Source of the DNA: Candidatus Baltobacteraceae bacterium
GTDB lineage: Bacteria; Vulcanimicrobiota; Vulcanimicrobiia; Vulcanimicrobiales; Vulcanimicrobiaceae
Assembly: GCA_036489885.1 (NCBI GenBank)
Contig: DASXEW010000003.1
Coordinates: forward strand, 1,426,001 to 1,490,000
DNA length: 64,000 bases
Direction: 5' to 3'
Shown here: piece after piece, positions 50,593 through 59,837 of the stretch
Layout: each line of letters begins with the position of its first letter
How positions within the stretch are numbered: position 1 is the first letter of the stretch
Position numbers and translations under genes: made by a program
Notes under the pieces: model-generated
What the model was told of the DNA's origin: nothing
What the model saw: only the letters and a program-made list of their open reading frames with translations
Database searches by the model: none

Positions 50593-52014
50593 ATGGTCGC
50601 AACTGCCTTAGACTCTCGCTCGCCCGAAGAATCACTTCGTGGAAACGGCGCAACCTCGCTGCGCCACTATTCCGCGCGTTGGCAGGCGGTTATCATGGCC
50701 GTCGACATCGTCGCGTTCTTTGCGTCGTTCTACGTCGCCATGGGGCTCGTCAACCACACGTGGACGTTCCGCAATTTTATCTCGATCGTCGAGGTCGCCG
50801 GCTGGCTTTCGATCGGGATGTGGATTGTGATATTCGCGCGGGTCGGTATGTATCGCCGCTCGCTTGCGCTCAACTCGCGCGACGAGATCTATTACACGAT
50901 CGCAGCACTTTCGCTCGGAATTTTGCCGCAGCTGATTCTGTTTACGATCGTCCCCTCGCTCTCGACGTCGCGCCTCTTGTTGCTCGTCGCCGTATGCCTT
51001 GCGACGCTCGGCGTCGGAGGCGCGCGTGCCGTCGTCCATCTTGCAATTCGCATTCAGGAGGATCGCACGTTCAGGCGGATCTTGGTCGTTACGCCGAGTC
51101 ATGTACCGACGATGCTCGGTAACGACGGTGGAATGCCGAGCCAGTGGAGCCTCTTGCCGTACCGTTCCAACATCGAGCAGGCCTCCGGAAATTCGCCGGA
51201 AGCGATCGTCGAGCGCATCGCCTGGTTTCGCGCCGCGGCGCGTGATGGTTGCGATATGGTTTTGGTCGAAGGGCTGTTGCCGCCGCTGGCTGCGGCGCAT
51301 GTTGCGGATTTAGCCGCGCGCGGGGGTGTCGAATTGCGATTTGCGCCACCCGAGCTGCAGGCGAGCGCATTCGAAGTGCGGATCGACCGTCGCGGTGGAC
51401 AGACACTGCTGATGCCGGTGCCGCTCGGCGTACTGAGCCCGCCGGCGGAATTTTGCAAATCGCTGCTCGATCGCTCGGTCGCGTTCATCGCGTTGTGCGC
51501 GCTTTCGCCGTTGCTGGTGGCGACTGCGGTTGCAATTCGTCTGGAAGGTCCCGGGCCGGCCCTCTTCCGACAGCTTCGTGTCGGGCGCAACGGACGCTCG
51601 TTCAATGTGTTCAAGTTCCGCTCGATGCGTCTCGATGCCGGCGAAAACTGGGCGACGACAAACGATGACCGCGTCACTCGTGTGGGCGCATTCATTCGAA
51701 AATATAGCATCGATGAGCTGCCGCAGCTGCTCAACGTTCTGCGCGGAGAGATGTCGCTGGTCGGGCCGCGTCCCGAGATGCGTGAATACGCCGACCGTTT
51801 CAGCATGCAGTTCCCGCGGTATGCCGACCGGCATCTCGTCCGTCCGGGAATCACGGGTTGGACGCAAATCAACATGCGCCGCAACTTGACGCCGAGCGAC
51901 GTCGAAGAAGTTCTCGAGAGCGACCTCTTTTATATCGAGAACTGGTCGTTCTTGCTCGATCTCTCGATTCTATTCAAGACCGCTTGCGAGATTTTCTTCC
52001 ACCGGGGAGTTTAG
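50593..52014 (+). CDS. Polyprenyl-phosphate sugar-1-phosphate transferase (full-length)
   Basis: A 473-residue initiating enzyme. An N-terminal membrane domain of about four segments and a CoA-binding-like region are followed by a membrane segment near 290-315 and the catalytic domain: 'GPALFRQLRVGRNG', 'VFKFRSM', 'KYSIDELPQLLNVLRGEMSLVGPRP', 'VRPGITGWTQIN' and 'DLFYIENWS'. It loads the first sugar phosphate on undecaprenyl phosphate. It is the intact counterpart of the protein at 23035. The 3' end overlaps the convergent flippase gene by 45 bases. Confidence 0.9.
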   Translation: MVATALDSRSPEESLRGNGATSLRHYSARWQAVIMAVDIVAFFASFYVAMGLVNHTWTFRNFISIVEVAGWLSIGMWIVIFARVGMYRRSLALNSRDEIYYTIAALSLGILPQLILFTIVPSLSTSRLLLLVAVCLATLGVGGARAVVHLAIRIQEDRTFRRILVVTPSHVPTMLGNDGGMPSQWSLLPYRSNIEQASGNSPEAIVERIAWFRAAARDGCDMVLVEGLLPPLAAAHVADLAARGGVELRFAPPELQASAFEVRIDRRGGQTLLMPVPLGVLSPPAEFCKSLLDRSVAFIALCALSPLLVATAVAIRLEGPGPALFRQLRVGRNGRSFNVFKFRSMRLDAGENWATTNDDRVTRVGAFIRKYSIDELPQLLNVLRGEMSLVGPRPEMREYADRFSMQFPRYADRHLVRPGITGWTQINMRRNLTPSDVEEVLESDLFYIENWSFLLDLSILFKTACEIFFHRGV

Positions 52015-53304
52015 CCGCTTCGAAAGATACGAGGAGATCAGCCTGCGGTATCCGTGGAGATCTTCGGGCTGCACGCAAGCGACGTGCCACAACGGCACTT
52101 TCGCCTGGATCGAGAAGATGATCATGCTCGCGATGACGGTCGAAATGTACGATACCGTCGTTCCGATTGCGGCGCCGACGATCCCGATGCGCGGGATCAG
52201 AATCAGACTGATCGCGGCACAGATGAATGCGGAAGCGCCGGCGATGATGAGCGGATATTGCGGCTTTTTCGCATTGAGCGTGTAGTAGCTCGAGATGATG
52301 CTCGCGGCGGACATCGGAATGATGCCGATCAGCAACACGCGTAGCGGCGCGACGGCGGGTAGAAATGCCGGCCCGAACAGCAGCTCGACGGCGGCCGGCG
52401 CGACCAGTGCGGCGACGATGCACAGCACGGTGATGAACGCGAAGTTGTTGCGCACGCAGCGAGCCGTGAGATGCGCCGCTTCGCGCGCGCCGAGCGAACC
52501 GATGTGCGGGACGGTAACGATCGAGCCGACTTGTGCGGCGACCAGTAACGTCTCGGCGGCGGATACGGCGGTTGAATAAAAACCGAGCTGGCTGTGCGAG
52601 GTGAAGAACGCGACCATGTACAGGTCGATGCGGTAGTTAAGGATGGAGACCAGGCCAATCGCGCCGATGCGAGCCGCATATGTCAAGAACGCCCACGTCG
52701 CAATGGGTCCGGTCGCCATCCCGCGTGCGCTCCAAAGCACGACGCAGATGGCGACGAGTCCGACGAAGACGTTGCCTGCAAACCACGATTCGATTGCGAC
52801 GTTTGCGGTACGCCCGACAAAGAGTAAGCCGGCTGCCAAGCAGATGAAGATTGCGATGTTCGTCGCCAGCGTGAAAAGCGTGACTAGCCGCGGATTCTTC
52901 ACGCCGTAGCCGTAGCCGTTGACGATGGCGATGAGCGCCATGAAGGGCAGCACGATCGCTGCGTACGGTGCCGCCCACAGCTGATTCGTCGCGACCGTAA
53001 TCGCCATGACGACGACGATTCCGGTCGCGACCATCGGAACGGCGGCCGCAAACGCAGCCCGGATCGCACCGGAGCCGGCACGGTCCTTTAACATCGACGA
53101 TGCAATCGTCGTCGTCAGTCCTGCGAACACGGTTGCAACGAGGCCTGCGAGCATGCCCGGCACCACATACGTGCCGCGGCCCTCCGGGCCGAGCATCCGT
53201 GACACAAAAATACTGACGCCTGCTGCACAGACCAAGTTGAGGACGCGGACGATCAGAATCTGAAAGCCGTCCGCGAACAGCGTCTTGGCCTTCACGGCGG
53301 ACAT
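51970..53304 (-). CDS. Wzx-like polysaccharide flippase
   Basis: A 444-residue membrane protein with about 12 hydrophobic segments and an opening typical of MATE/Wzx proteins ('VSIFVSRMLGPEGRGTYVV' near residue 30). It should flip lipid-linked repeat units across the inner membrane before polymerisation by the Wzy candidate at 39618. It lies alone on this strand, its tail inside the end of the sugar transferase gene. Confidence 0.85.
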   Translation of the reverse strand: MSAVKAKTLFADGFQILIVRVLNLVCAAGVSIFVSRMLGPEGRGTYVVPGMLAGLVATVFAGLTTTIASSMLKDRAGSGAIRAAFAAAVPMVATGIVVVMAITVATNQLWAAPYAAIVLPFMALIAIVNGYGYGVKNPRLVTLFTLATNIAIFICLAAGLLFVGRTANVAIESWFAGNVFVGLVAICVVLWSARGMATGPIATWAFLTYAARIGAIGLVSILNYRIDLYMVAFFTSHSQLGFYSTAVSAAETLLVAAQVGSIVTVPHIGSLGAREAAHLTARCVRNNFAFITVLCIVAALVAPAAVELLFGPAFLPAVAPLRVLLIGIIPMSAASIISSYYTLNAKKPQYPLIIAGASAFICAAISLILIPRIGIVGAAIGTTVSYISTVIASMIIFSIQAKVPLWHVACVQPEDLHGYRRLISSYLSKRLNSPVEENLASGLE

Positions 53305-53399
53305 TTACCACGAAAGCGCGGACTCAATCACGGCCTTTCGGACTAACGGGTGCGTGCTAAGGCACCTATCATAGTTCAGATCATCCTGGGGAAACTTAT

Positions 53400-55616
53400 A
53401 TGGTGAACCTGCCCGCAGGTCGAAACGCCATGCGCACCGCTCTTCTCTGGGGATACACACACCACGTTCATGCGATTTCGCAGTTCGTAAACGAGCACGC
53501 GTCGCATTGGCGCTTGATTCCTCGGGGAGGCGGGCGGGCAGCACGCAATCGTACGCTTGCGCTTTTGCCCTTCGTCGACGCGGTCGTCGAATTCGGCGGA
53601 CCCGCACCCGACGCGCTCCTTGCAGCCTGCGCACGCCGTTTGCATAAACCGATCGGCGTCGTCTGGGCGGGCTCCGATGTGTTGCGTGTGCGAGAGAAGC
53701 CGGCCGAGATCGCACGAGTGCGCGCTCGCCACTATCGTCACGTAGCGTGCTCGGCAACGCTAGCGGCCGAGTTGCTCGAGCTCGGCATTGCGGCCAGTGA
53801 GCTGCGTCTCGCCGTTGCAACGCCTCCGGAGACGTTGCCGCCCCTCCCCGAAAAATTTTCCGTGCTCGGTTACGGACCCATGAGCAAGGAGTGGCTCTAC
53901 GGAACTGACATTTTGCTCGCCGTCGCGGAACGCATGCCGCACGTGCGATTCGACATCATCGGCGAGACGACGCATCGTGAGTCAACGCTCAAGAACGTCG
54001 TCTATCACGGATGGTTGGACGACGTAAACCCTGCGGTCGATGCCGCAACGGTGATCGTGCGTCCGACACGCCACGACGGGATGCCCCTGATGGTGATCGA
54101 GGCCTTGGCGCGTGGCCGCTACGTCATCTGGTCGCGCGAGATGGCCGGCGCCCTTTACGGAATGACCGTTGAAGCGATTGTCGATCATCTCACGCGTCTC
54201 GAAGAGCAGCATCGGGCCGGAGAGCTTTCGCTCAATCACGACGGCGTGCGAGCGGTGCGCGAGCAATTCGACCCGGCGGCGATTACCGCCGGCGTCGAAA
54301 CGTTTCTCGACGACTTGACCGCGCGTCCGCGTAAGCGCGTCGATCCACGAAAGCGCGCCGTGGTCTCGGGCGAGCCGGAGATCGTTGCGGCGTTTCTGGA
54401 GCGCGCACGCTTCGAAGCGCCGGATTGGCACATTCATTCGGTCATCGGACGCTCGCGCAGCGAGCGCCTCGACGACGTTCTCGCAATGGCTGTCAGCAAG
54501 CGTTGGTTCAATCTCGGAGACTCACGGCTCGATCCGATCGTTCGTACAGTCGCGCATCTTCTCGGGAAGAATCCGATTGCGGCCGGCTTCGAGGTAGCGC
54601 GCTCGCTCAACGTGTCTCTGCGGCCGCGCCGGCGCGGTCGTGGAAACCATCGTATCAAGCTGAGTCCCGCCGAATGGCGCGCCTTTGATGCATGTCATCC
54701 TGCGCCGACATTTTTTGCACGTCCGGCTTGGGGTCTCGCACTCGAACGCGTCTACCCGCGATTTGCAGCCGAGCCGACGCTGTTCAATCTCGCCGAAGGC
54801 GAAGCGATCTTTCCGTTGATGCATTCGAACGGACGCTTCACCTCATACGAGGCGATGCCACTCGGAACGTACGCGCTGCCGTTGCTTCCCGACGGACGTC
54901 CTGCCGATGCAAAGATGGCGCAAGCCATCGTGCACGATATCGTGGCGCAGGATGCGGACGAGTTCAGCTGCGCGTTTTGGCCGCTTGCCGGTTACAGTGA
55001 GTTTGGCCTCGGCGAAACGCGCGCGTATCAAACCTCGGTAATCGATCTGAGCGAAGGAGCCGACGCGGCCGTCGCACGCTTCAAGGGTGTTGCGCGCCGG
55101 ATGGCGGGACAAGCGGTTCGTAAAGGCGTCAGCGTTTCATGCGAAAGCGGCGCGATCGAAACCTACTACGGATTGCTCGAGGACTCGGCCAGGCGTTGGG
55201 GTCGCGGTGCACCGCACATTCCGCTGAAGCTCTTCCAGGCGGTCGTCGAGCTTGGCGGTGACGACGTTGAAGTCTGGATCGCGCGTTATCGTGGCGAGGC
55301 GATCGCGGGCGGCGTGATGTTGTACGGCTCGACCGAAGCATTTTTCTGGTCGGCCGCGTTGCGCGCGGAGTTTGCAGATTTACGGCCGAGCAATCTGCTC
55401 AACGTTCAGATGATTCGGGCGGCGGCAGATCGCGGCATTCGCTGGTATAACATGGGAGCAAGCGAAGGGCTTTCGGGTGTGGCGCGCTTCAAGGAATCGC
55501 TCGGAGCCGAGCCCGTCGACTATACCGCGCTCCTGTGGCAATCGCCGGCGTATCGCCGCTATCTGCGATTGCGTTCGCTGTGGCGTGGAAACGCCGTGCA
55601 AGCGGCCGTGCTCTAA
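53400..55616 (+). CDS. Fusion of a GT4-type glycosyltransferase and a FemAB/GNAT-like acyltransferase
   Basis: A 738-residue protein. Residues about 11-145 form a Rossmann-like domain ('VGVVWAGSD'-type region). Residues 153-300 are a GT4 nucleotide-sugar domain ('VVYHGWLDDV', 'RPTRHDGMPLMVIEALARGR'). A bridging region (315-395) follows, then a FemAB/BioF2-like domain (about 420-720) with 'IARYRGEAIAGGVMLYG' and 'RWYNMGASEGLSGVARFKESLGAE'. It could add a sugar and then an acyl or aminoacyl group. ATG 53400 has GGGGA upstream; ATG 53430 matches the start of its truncated paralogue at 59745. Confidence 0.78.
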   Translation: MVNLPAGRNAMRTALLWGYTHHVHAISQFVNEHASHWRLIPRGGGRAARNRTLALLPFVDAVVEFGGPAPDALLAACARRLHKPIGVVWAGSDVLRVREKPAEIARVRARHYRHVACSATLAAELLELGIAASELRLAVATPPETLPPLPEKFSVLGYGPMSKEWLYGTDILLAVAERMPHVRFDIIGETTHRESTLKNVVYHGWLDDVNPAVDAATVIVRPTRHDGMPLMVIEALARGRYVIWSREMAGALYGMTVEAIVDHLTRLEEQHRAGELSLNHDGVRAVREQFDPAAITAGVETFLDDLTARPRKRVDPRKRAVVSGEPEIVAAFLERARFEAPDWHIHSVIGRSRSERLDDVLAMAVSKRWFNLGDSRLDPIVRTVAHLLGKNPIAAGFEVARSLNVSLRPRRRGRGNHRIKLSPAEWRAFDACHPAPTFFARPAWGLALERVYPRFAAEPTLFNLAEGEAIFPLMHSNGRFTSYEAMPLGTYALPLLPDGRPADAKMAQAIVHDIVAQDADEFSCAFWPLAGYSEFGLGETRAYQTSVIDLSEGADAAVARFKGVARRMAGQAVRKGVSVSCESGAIETYYGLLEDSARRWGRGAPHIPLKLFQAVVELGGDDVEVWIARYRGEAIAGGVMLYGSTEAFFWSAALRAEFADLRPSNLLNVQMIRAAADRGIRWYNMGASEGLSGVARFKESLGAEPVDYTALLWQSPAYRRYLRLRSLWRGNAVQAAVL

Positions 55617-55619
55617 TCC

Positions 55620-56795
55620 GTGCGCGCGCTCGTCTTCGCGCACGATTTTCCATCGAGTGAAAATCCGCAGGCAGGCGTGTTTTTCTTGCGGCAAATTCAC
55701 GCGCTCGAGAACATCGGCTTCAAGATCCGCGTCGTACGTGTCGTCCCGCACGCACCGCCGTTCGGTGGCCGTTGGTCGAATTACCGGCGCGTGCCGCAAC
55801 GCTACGAGTACGAGGGCGTGCAGGTCCGAACGTTGCGCGCCTTCGTTCCCCCGCGCAATCTCGGCTGTGCCTTCGTCGCGAAACAGCTGCGTCCGGCGCT
55901 ATTGCGCGAGATCGCAGAGTGGAACGCCGATTACGTGCACGTTCACACGCTCATTCCGATGGCCGCCTACGCGATAGATCTGCCCGTCCCCGTCGTGCTA
56001 ACGGCGCACGGCCGTGACACCTACGAGAATCCGTGGCGGCGTCCCGGACTTGAAGCGGCCGCACGCGAAGCACTCGCCTCTGCAACGGCAGTCGTCTGCG
56101 TCAGCGATTTTGTACGCACGCACGTCAAGCGCCTCGGGCGCGACGATGCGTTCGTCGTTTACAACGGGGCCGACGAACGTGTCTTTAGGCCGCGTGACCG
56201 GCGAGTTGCGCGCGAACGCCTCCGACTTTCGCACACGGCGCCCGTCATAGCGTTCGCGGGAAATCTCCTGCGCGCCAAAGGCGTGCTGGATTTGCTCGAG
56301 GCGGCGAAGCGGCTAGGCGATCTCAAGCCCACGCTCGTCTTTGCCGGCGACGGCCCCGAGCGAATTGCAATAGAAGAAGCGCGCACCGATCTGCAGATTC
56401 AATTGATGGGAATCGTGACGCAGCGGCAAATCGCCGACGTGTTCACCGCCGCCGACGTCGTGGTTCTGCCCAGCTATCGCGAAGGCTTACCGGCGACCGT
56501 GTGCGAGGCGATGGCGTCGGGCCGCGCCGTCGTTGCGACGCGCGTCGGCGGAATTCCGGAAATCGTTGAATCCGGAAGAACCGGAAAGCTGATCGAACCG
56601 GGCGACGTCGGTGCGCTAACGGATGCGCTACGTTACCTTTTGAGGGATCACGCGGAGCGAATTCGGATGGAATGCGCGGCCGCCTCGTTTGCTTCCGAAC
56701 ATCTGACGTGGCGTCATAATGCGGAAGCGTACGCGCAGATCATCGAAGGCTTTCGTAAAACCAATACAGCCGCGATGACTCACTGCTCCAGTTGA
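55620..56795 (+). CDS. Family 4 glycosyltransferase
   Basis: A 391-residue GT-B enzyme, start GTG 55620, three bases after the fusion gene. N-domain 'GVFFLRQIHAL', 'VLTAHGRDTYE'; C-domain 'FAGNLLRAKGVLDLLEA', 'GDGPER' and the donor-binding 'PSYREGLPATVCEAMASGRAVVAT'. It adds one sugar of the repeat unit. The 3' end overlaps the next, convergent GT4 gene by 56 bases. Confidence 0.88.
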   Translation: MRALVFAHDFPSSENPQAGVFFLRQIHALENIGFKIRVVRVVPHAPPFGGRWSNYRRVPQRYEYEGVQVRTLRAFVPPRNLGCAFVAKQLRPALLREIAEWNADYVHVHTLIPMAAYAIDLPVPVVLTAHGRDTYENPWRRPGLEAAAREALASATAVVCVSDFVRTHVKRLGRDDAFVVYNGADERVFRPRDRRVARERLRLSHTAPVIAFAGNLLRAKGVLDLLEAAKRLGDLKPTLVFAGDGPERIAIEEARTDLQIQLMGIVTQRQIADVFTAADVVVLPSYREGLPATVCEAMASGRAVVATRVGGIPEIVESGRTGKLIEPGDVGALTDALRYLLRDHAERIRMECAAASFASEHLTWRHNAEAYAQIIEGFRKTNTAAMTHCSS

Positions 56796-57840
56796 GCTCG
56801 CGCATAACGCGGTCGCGTCCGCGTTCACCCATTTCGCGCGCTTCCTCCGGGTGATTGTCGAGATACGCAATCGCTTGAGCCAGCGCTACGGGATCGTTCG
56901 GATCGATTGATATGCCACAGCCTTCCACGAGTGCGCGCCACCCTGGAAAATCGGAAGCGATCACCGGAATCCCGGCCGCAAAGTATTCGAAGATTTTCGT
57001 CGGCAGCGAATCGAGATGGCCGCGCGTCGCGTGCAGCATGCAGAGTCCGGCGCGTGCGCTCTGCAAGATCGGCGCGATCTGATCGTTGCGCAGCCGGCCA
57101 TAGAAGTCGACGTTCGGCCAGCCGGAGAGGTTGCGCACCATCGACTCGACGGCTTCGTCGTGAAAGTTTCCGATCAACGCCAAGCGCCGGCCCGAAGAGA
57201 TATTGGCGGGCGCAAAGGCTTGAACCATCTCCACGATCCCGCGCACGACCGTAATGCTGCCACAGTAAACGGCAGCGTGCGAGACCCTCAGGGATGCTTC
57301 GCCCGGTGTTTGGAGTGAAAGGTCGACCAGATTACGGACGACGACGACGTTTGCTTGCGGGAACCGCTCGGCGATCGTGTCGACGGCTGCGACGACACCG
57401 GTGAAGCGCCGTCCGGCCGCGCGCAATCCCCATTTCGCCGCGCCCGATACGAACGGGCGAATGCGCGACGGGATCCAGTCCTTGACCTCGATGTCGTACG
57501 GCAGATCTTCGTGCGCGTCGTACACGACCTTCTTGCCGCGCAGCCGCAAGAACAGTCCGAGCGGGATGAGCTCGGGATCGTGCAGATGGTAGACATCGGC
57601 GTTTTCTTTGATTGCCGCGCGCAGCATCGCCGCCATCGTTCGCGTCATCCGTTCGAAGCGGCCGCGGGCACGTGGCAGCGTCACGATCCGAACGCCGTCT
57701 TGAACGAAGGGCTCATCCCCCTGCGCGATGACGCACACGTCGTAGCCTCGTGCCTTGAGGCTGCGGGCTTCCTTGAAGAAAATCCGCGGATCCAAGGCGC
57801 CATGCACCGAGGTCAAATGCGCGACACGAAGCTGAGGCAT
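56740..57840 (-). CDS. Family 4 glycosyltransferase
   Basis: A 366-residue GT-B enzyme from ATG 57840; TTG 57864 is a weaker in-frame option. N-domain 'TSVHGALDPRIFFKEARSL' and 'YHLHDPELIP', 'DAHEDLPYD'; C-domain 'GSITVVRGIVEMVQAF' and 'DSLPTKIFEYFAAGIPVIASDF', with the conserved Glu. Typical of exopolysaccharide loci. Its end runs antisense into the preceding GT4 gene. Confidence 0.87.
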   Translation of the reverse strand: MPQLRVAHLTSVHGALDPRIFFKEARSLKARGYDVCVIAQGDEPFVQDGVRIVTLPRARGRFERMTRTMAAMLRAAIKENADVYHLHDPELIPLGLFLRLRGKKVVYDAHEDLPYDIEVKDWIPSRIRPFVSGAAKWGLRAAGRRFTGVVAAVDTIAERFPQANVVVVRNLVDLSLQTPGEASLRVSHAAVYCGSITVVRGIVEMVQAFAPANISSGRRLALIGNFHDEAVESMVRNLSGWPNVDFYGRLRNDQIAPILQSARAGLCMLHATRGHLDSLPTKIFEYFAAGIPVIASDFPGWRALVEGCGISIDPNDPVALAQAIAYLDNHPEEAREMGERGRDRVMRELNWSSESSRLYWFYESLR

Positions 57841-57926
57841 GGCCTCTTTCTTGCTCTCCAACAATAGCGGGTTACAAACCTAAGCGACCACGTTTCGCTT
57901 TGCACACTCTGGAAAATTTAAGAATA

Positions 57927-59108
57927 ATGCAACGACGGCGAGCACTGATCGTCGCCTATCACTTCCCGCCTGAACCGGCGTCGGGTGCCTTACGCATGGG
58001 GTACCTCGCCAAGTATCTTCCGGAGTTCGGTTGGGATGCGGTTGTGCTTACGCGGCGCCGAACGGGAACCGGACGAGTTGCGGCCACGCTTCCGCGTCTG
58101 GCCGCGAAGCCCGTGTTCGCGCCGCTGCGGAGCCGTCTTCGCGATGTCGTCTTTTACCCGGATCGTGCTTCGTGGTGGATTCCGCGTGCGATCCTGGCCG
58201 GGCTCCGAATGTATCGCCGGCAGCCGTTCGACGTGATCCTCAGCTCTGCGATGCCCGCGTCCGCGCACGTCGTCGGATGGGCACTCTCGTCGATGCTGCG
58301 GGTACCGTGGATCGCCGACTATCGCGATCTCTGGAACGGGAATCCGTACGTGTCGGAACCACCCTGGCGTGCGAAGAGCCTGCTGCAGCTCGAAAAGCGT
58401 CTGTTGCGTAAGGCTGCGCGGATCACGACGATCACGCCGTCACTCGCCTCGGCGCTGCGTCTATCGCACGGGCGCGAGGCTTTGGTCGTGCCGAACACGC
58501 TCGACGCCGAAGAATGGCGTGACGTTCCGTACGAAGAGCCGGCCGACTTTCGTATCGTGCACGCCGGGACGCTATACGGCGGCGTGCGGAGCCCGGAGCG
58601 CTTGTTTGCGCAGATCGCGGAGCTACGTGCGCAAAACGAAGCGGCCGGCCTTGGCGCGCGGATCGACTTCTACGGGCACGATAGCGGAAATTTGCTCGAG
58701 CTTGCGTCACGCTATCAGCTCTGTGATGCGGTGCGTTATCACGGCGTCGTCGAGCGGTCGGCGGCAATGCGCGCCGAGCGTGGCGCCGCGTTGCTCGTCG
58801 TAATCCAAAACAGCGATCCGCGCACGGCTTCCGAGTATGGAAGTAAGATCTTCGAATATCACGCGGCCGGACGTCCGGTGCTGGCGCTTGGACCGGATCA
58901 GAGCGTGCTGCGCGGATACGTTGGCGAAAACAAAATCGGTTGGTTTGCATCGACCGACGAAGAGTTGCGCGAGGCGCTATGTGCGGCACATCGTGCATTC
59001 ACCGAAGGCCGGCTCGCGGAATACCAAGCGTCGAATGGACATTCGGCGCGTCCGATCGCGGAGAGTTTTGCGTCTATTTTCCGTTCGACGTGCGGTAGCG
59101 CCGCTTGA
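57927..59108 (+). CDS. Family 4-like glycosyltransferase
   Basis: A 393-residue GT-B protein. ATG 57927 starts 'MQRRRALIVAYHFPPEPASG', the usual beginning; TTG 57900 would add nine residues. Seen: 'WIADYRDLWNGNPY', 'VVPNTLDAEEW', 'IVHAGTLYGG', 'ASEYGSKIFEYHAAGRPVLAL'. Similar WcaI/WbuB-like enzymes act on polysaccharide repeat units. Its start is divergent from the GT4 gene at 56740-57840; its 3' end overlaps the truncated fusion paralogue by 35 bases. Confidence 0.86.
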   Translation: MQRRRALIVAYHFPPEPASGALRMGYLAKYLPEFGWDAVVLTRRRTGTGRVAATLPRLAAKPVFAPLRSRLRDVVFYPDRASWWIPRAILAGLRMYRRQPFDVILSSAMPASAHVVGWALSSMLRVPWIADYRDLWNGNPYVSEPPWRAKSLLQLEKRLLRKAARITTITPSLASALRLSHGREALVVPNTLDAEEWRDVPYEEPADFRIVHAGTLYGGVRSPERLFAQIAELRAQNEAAGLGARIDFYGHDSGNLLELASRYQLCDAVRYHGVVERSAAMRAERGAALLVVIQNSDPRTASEYGSKIFEYHAAGRPVLALGPDQSVLRGYVGENKIGWFASTDEELREALCAAHRAFTEGRLAEYQASNGHSARPIAESFASIFRSTCGSAA

Positions 59109-59745
59109 GAAATAGACGCGCCGCGTACCGAAAGATTCGATCCTCGCGTTGGTCGCCCAGCCGGTACCATCGCTTTGCCGTGATCAACGACAACAGGTCG
59201 TCGATGCGCTCGGTTCGCGAGCCGGAGATCGCGGCGTGAAACTCCCAGTCCGGCATCGTCGTCGCGGCGGCTTCAACGAAGGCGGCCACGCGTTGCGAGT
59301 TTCCCGAAACGATTCCGCGCTTCTTGGAGGCGGGAGCGTTCGCTGCAACGCGCTCGAAGAACGACTCGACGTGGGCGACGCCGTCGCTTTCCGGCGACGT
59401 GGCGATGGGGAACTCATCGGCGTCGATTCCGAGATCATGCAGCTCAGCCTGAATTCGTTCCGAGGACGCCGCGTGAGTGTAGCGCCGTGCGCGCACACGT
59501 GCTGCGGCATCATAACCCTGGTCGATGCGCGCGACGTCGCTTCCGGTCCAAACGATCCCAATAGGAACGCGGAAGCAATGCGCCCAGGCGGCGATCATCG
59601 GATCCGGTTGCGGTCCACCGATGGAAATGACGGCATCGACGAGCACGGGCGTGGAAACTGCGCGCCATTTCGTCGACGAGCGGTTTACCAAACGCTTTAC
59701 GGCTCGTGCTTGGGTCGGGTATCCGGTAAGCAGTACTCGTTTCAT
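59074..59745 (-). CDS. Truncated paralogue of the GT4-FemAB fusion, without catalytic domains
   Basis: A 223-residue protein from ATG 59745 ('MKRVLLTGYPTQ'). Its first part parallels residues 11-145 of the 738-residue fusion ('VPIGIVWTGSDVARI', 'RVRARRYTHAA') and its second part parallels 315-395 ('GIVSGNSQRVAAFVEAAA', 'PDWEFHAAISGSRTERIDDLLS', 'KRWYRLGD'). The GT4 nucleotide-binding half between them and the whole FemAB domain are absent. It may be a decayed copy or an independent two-domain module. The in-frame ATG at 59787 is possible but has no homology support. Confidence 0.65.
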   Translation of the reverse strand: MKRVLLTGYPTQARAVKRLVNRSSTKWRAVSTPVLVDAVISIGGPQPDPMIAAWAHCFRVPIGIVWTGSDVARIDQGYDAAARVRARRYTHAASSERIQAELHDLGIDADEFPIATSPESDGVAHVESFFERVAANAPASKKRGIVSGNSQRVAAFVEAAATTMPDWEFHAAISGSRTERIDDLLSLITAKRWYRLGDQREDRIFRYAARLFLKRRYRTSNGK

Positions 59746-59837
59746 CGGCCCTATCTGCGCAAACGAATTCATGCGCAGGAACGTCATCTCCTAACCCTGC
59801 TCGTACGTACAACGAGGAACCACACGGTTACCGTGTA

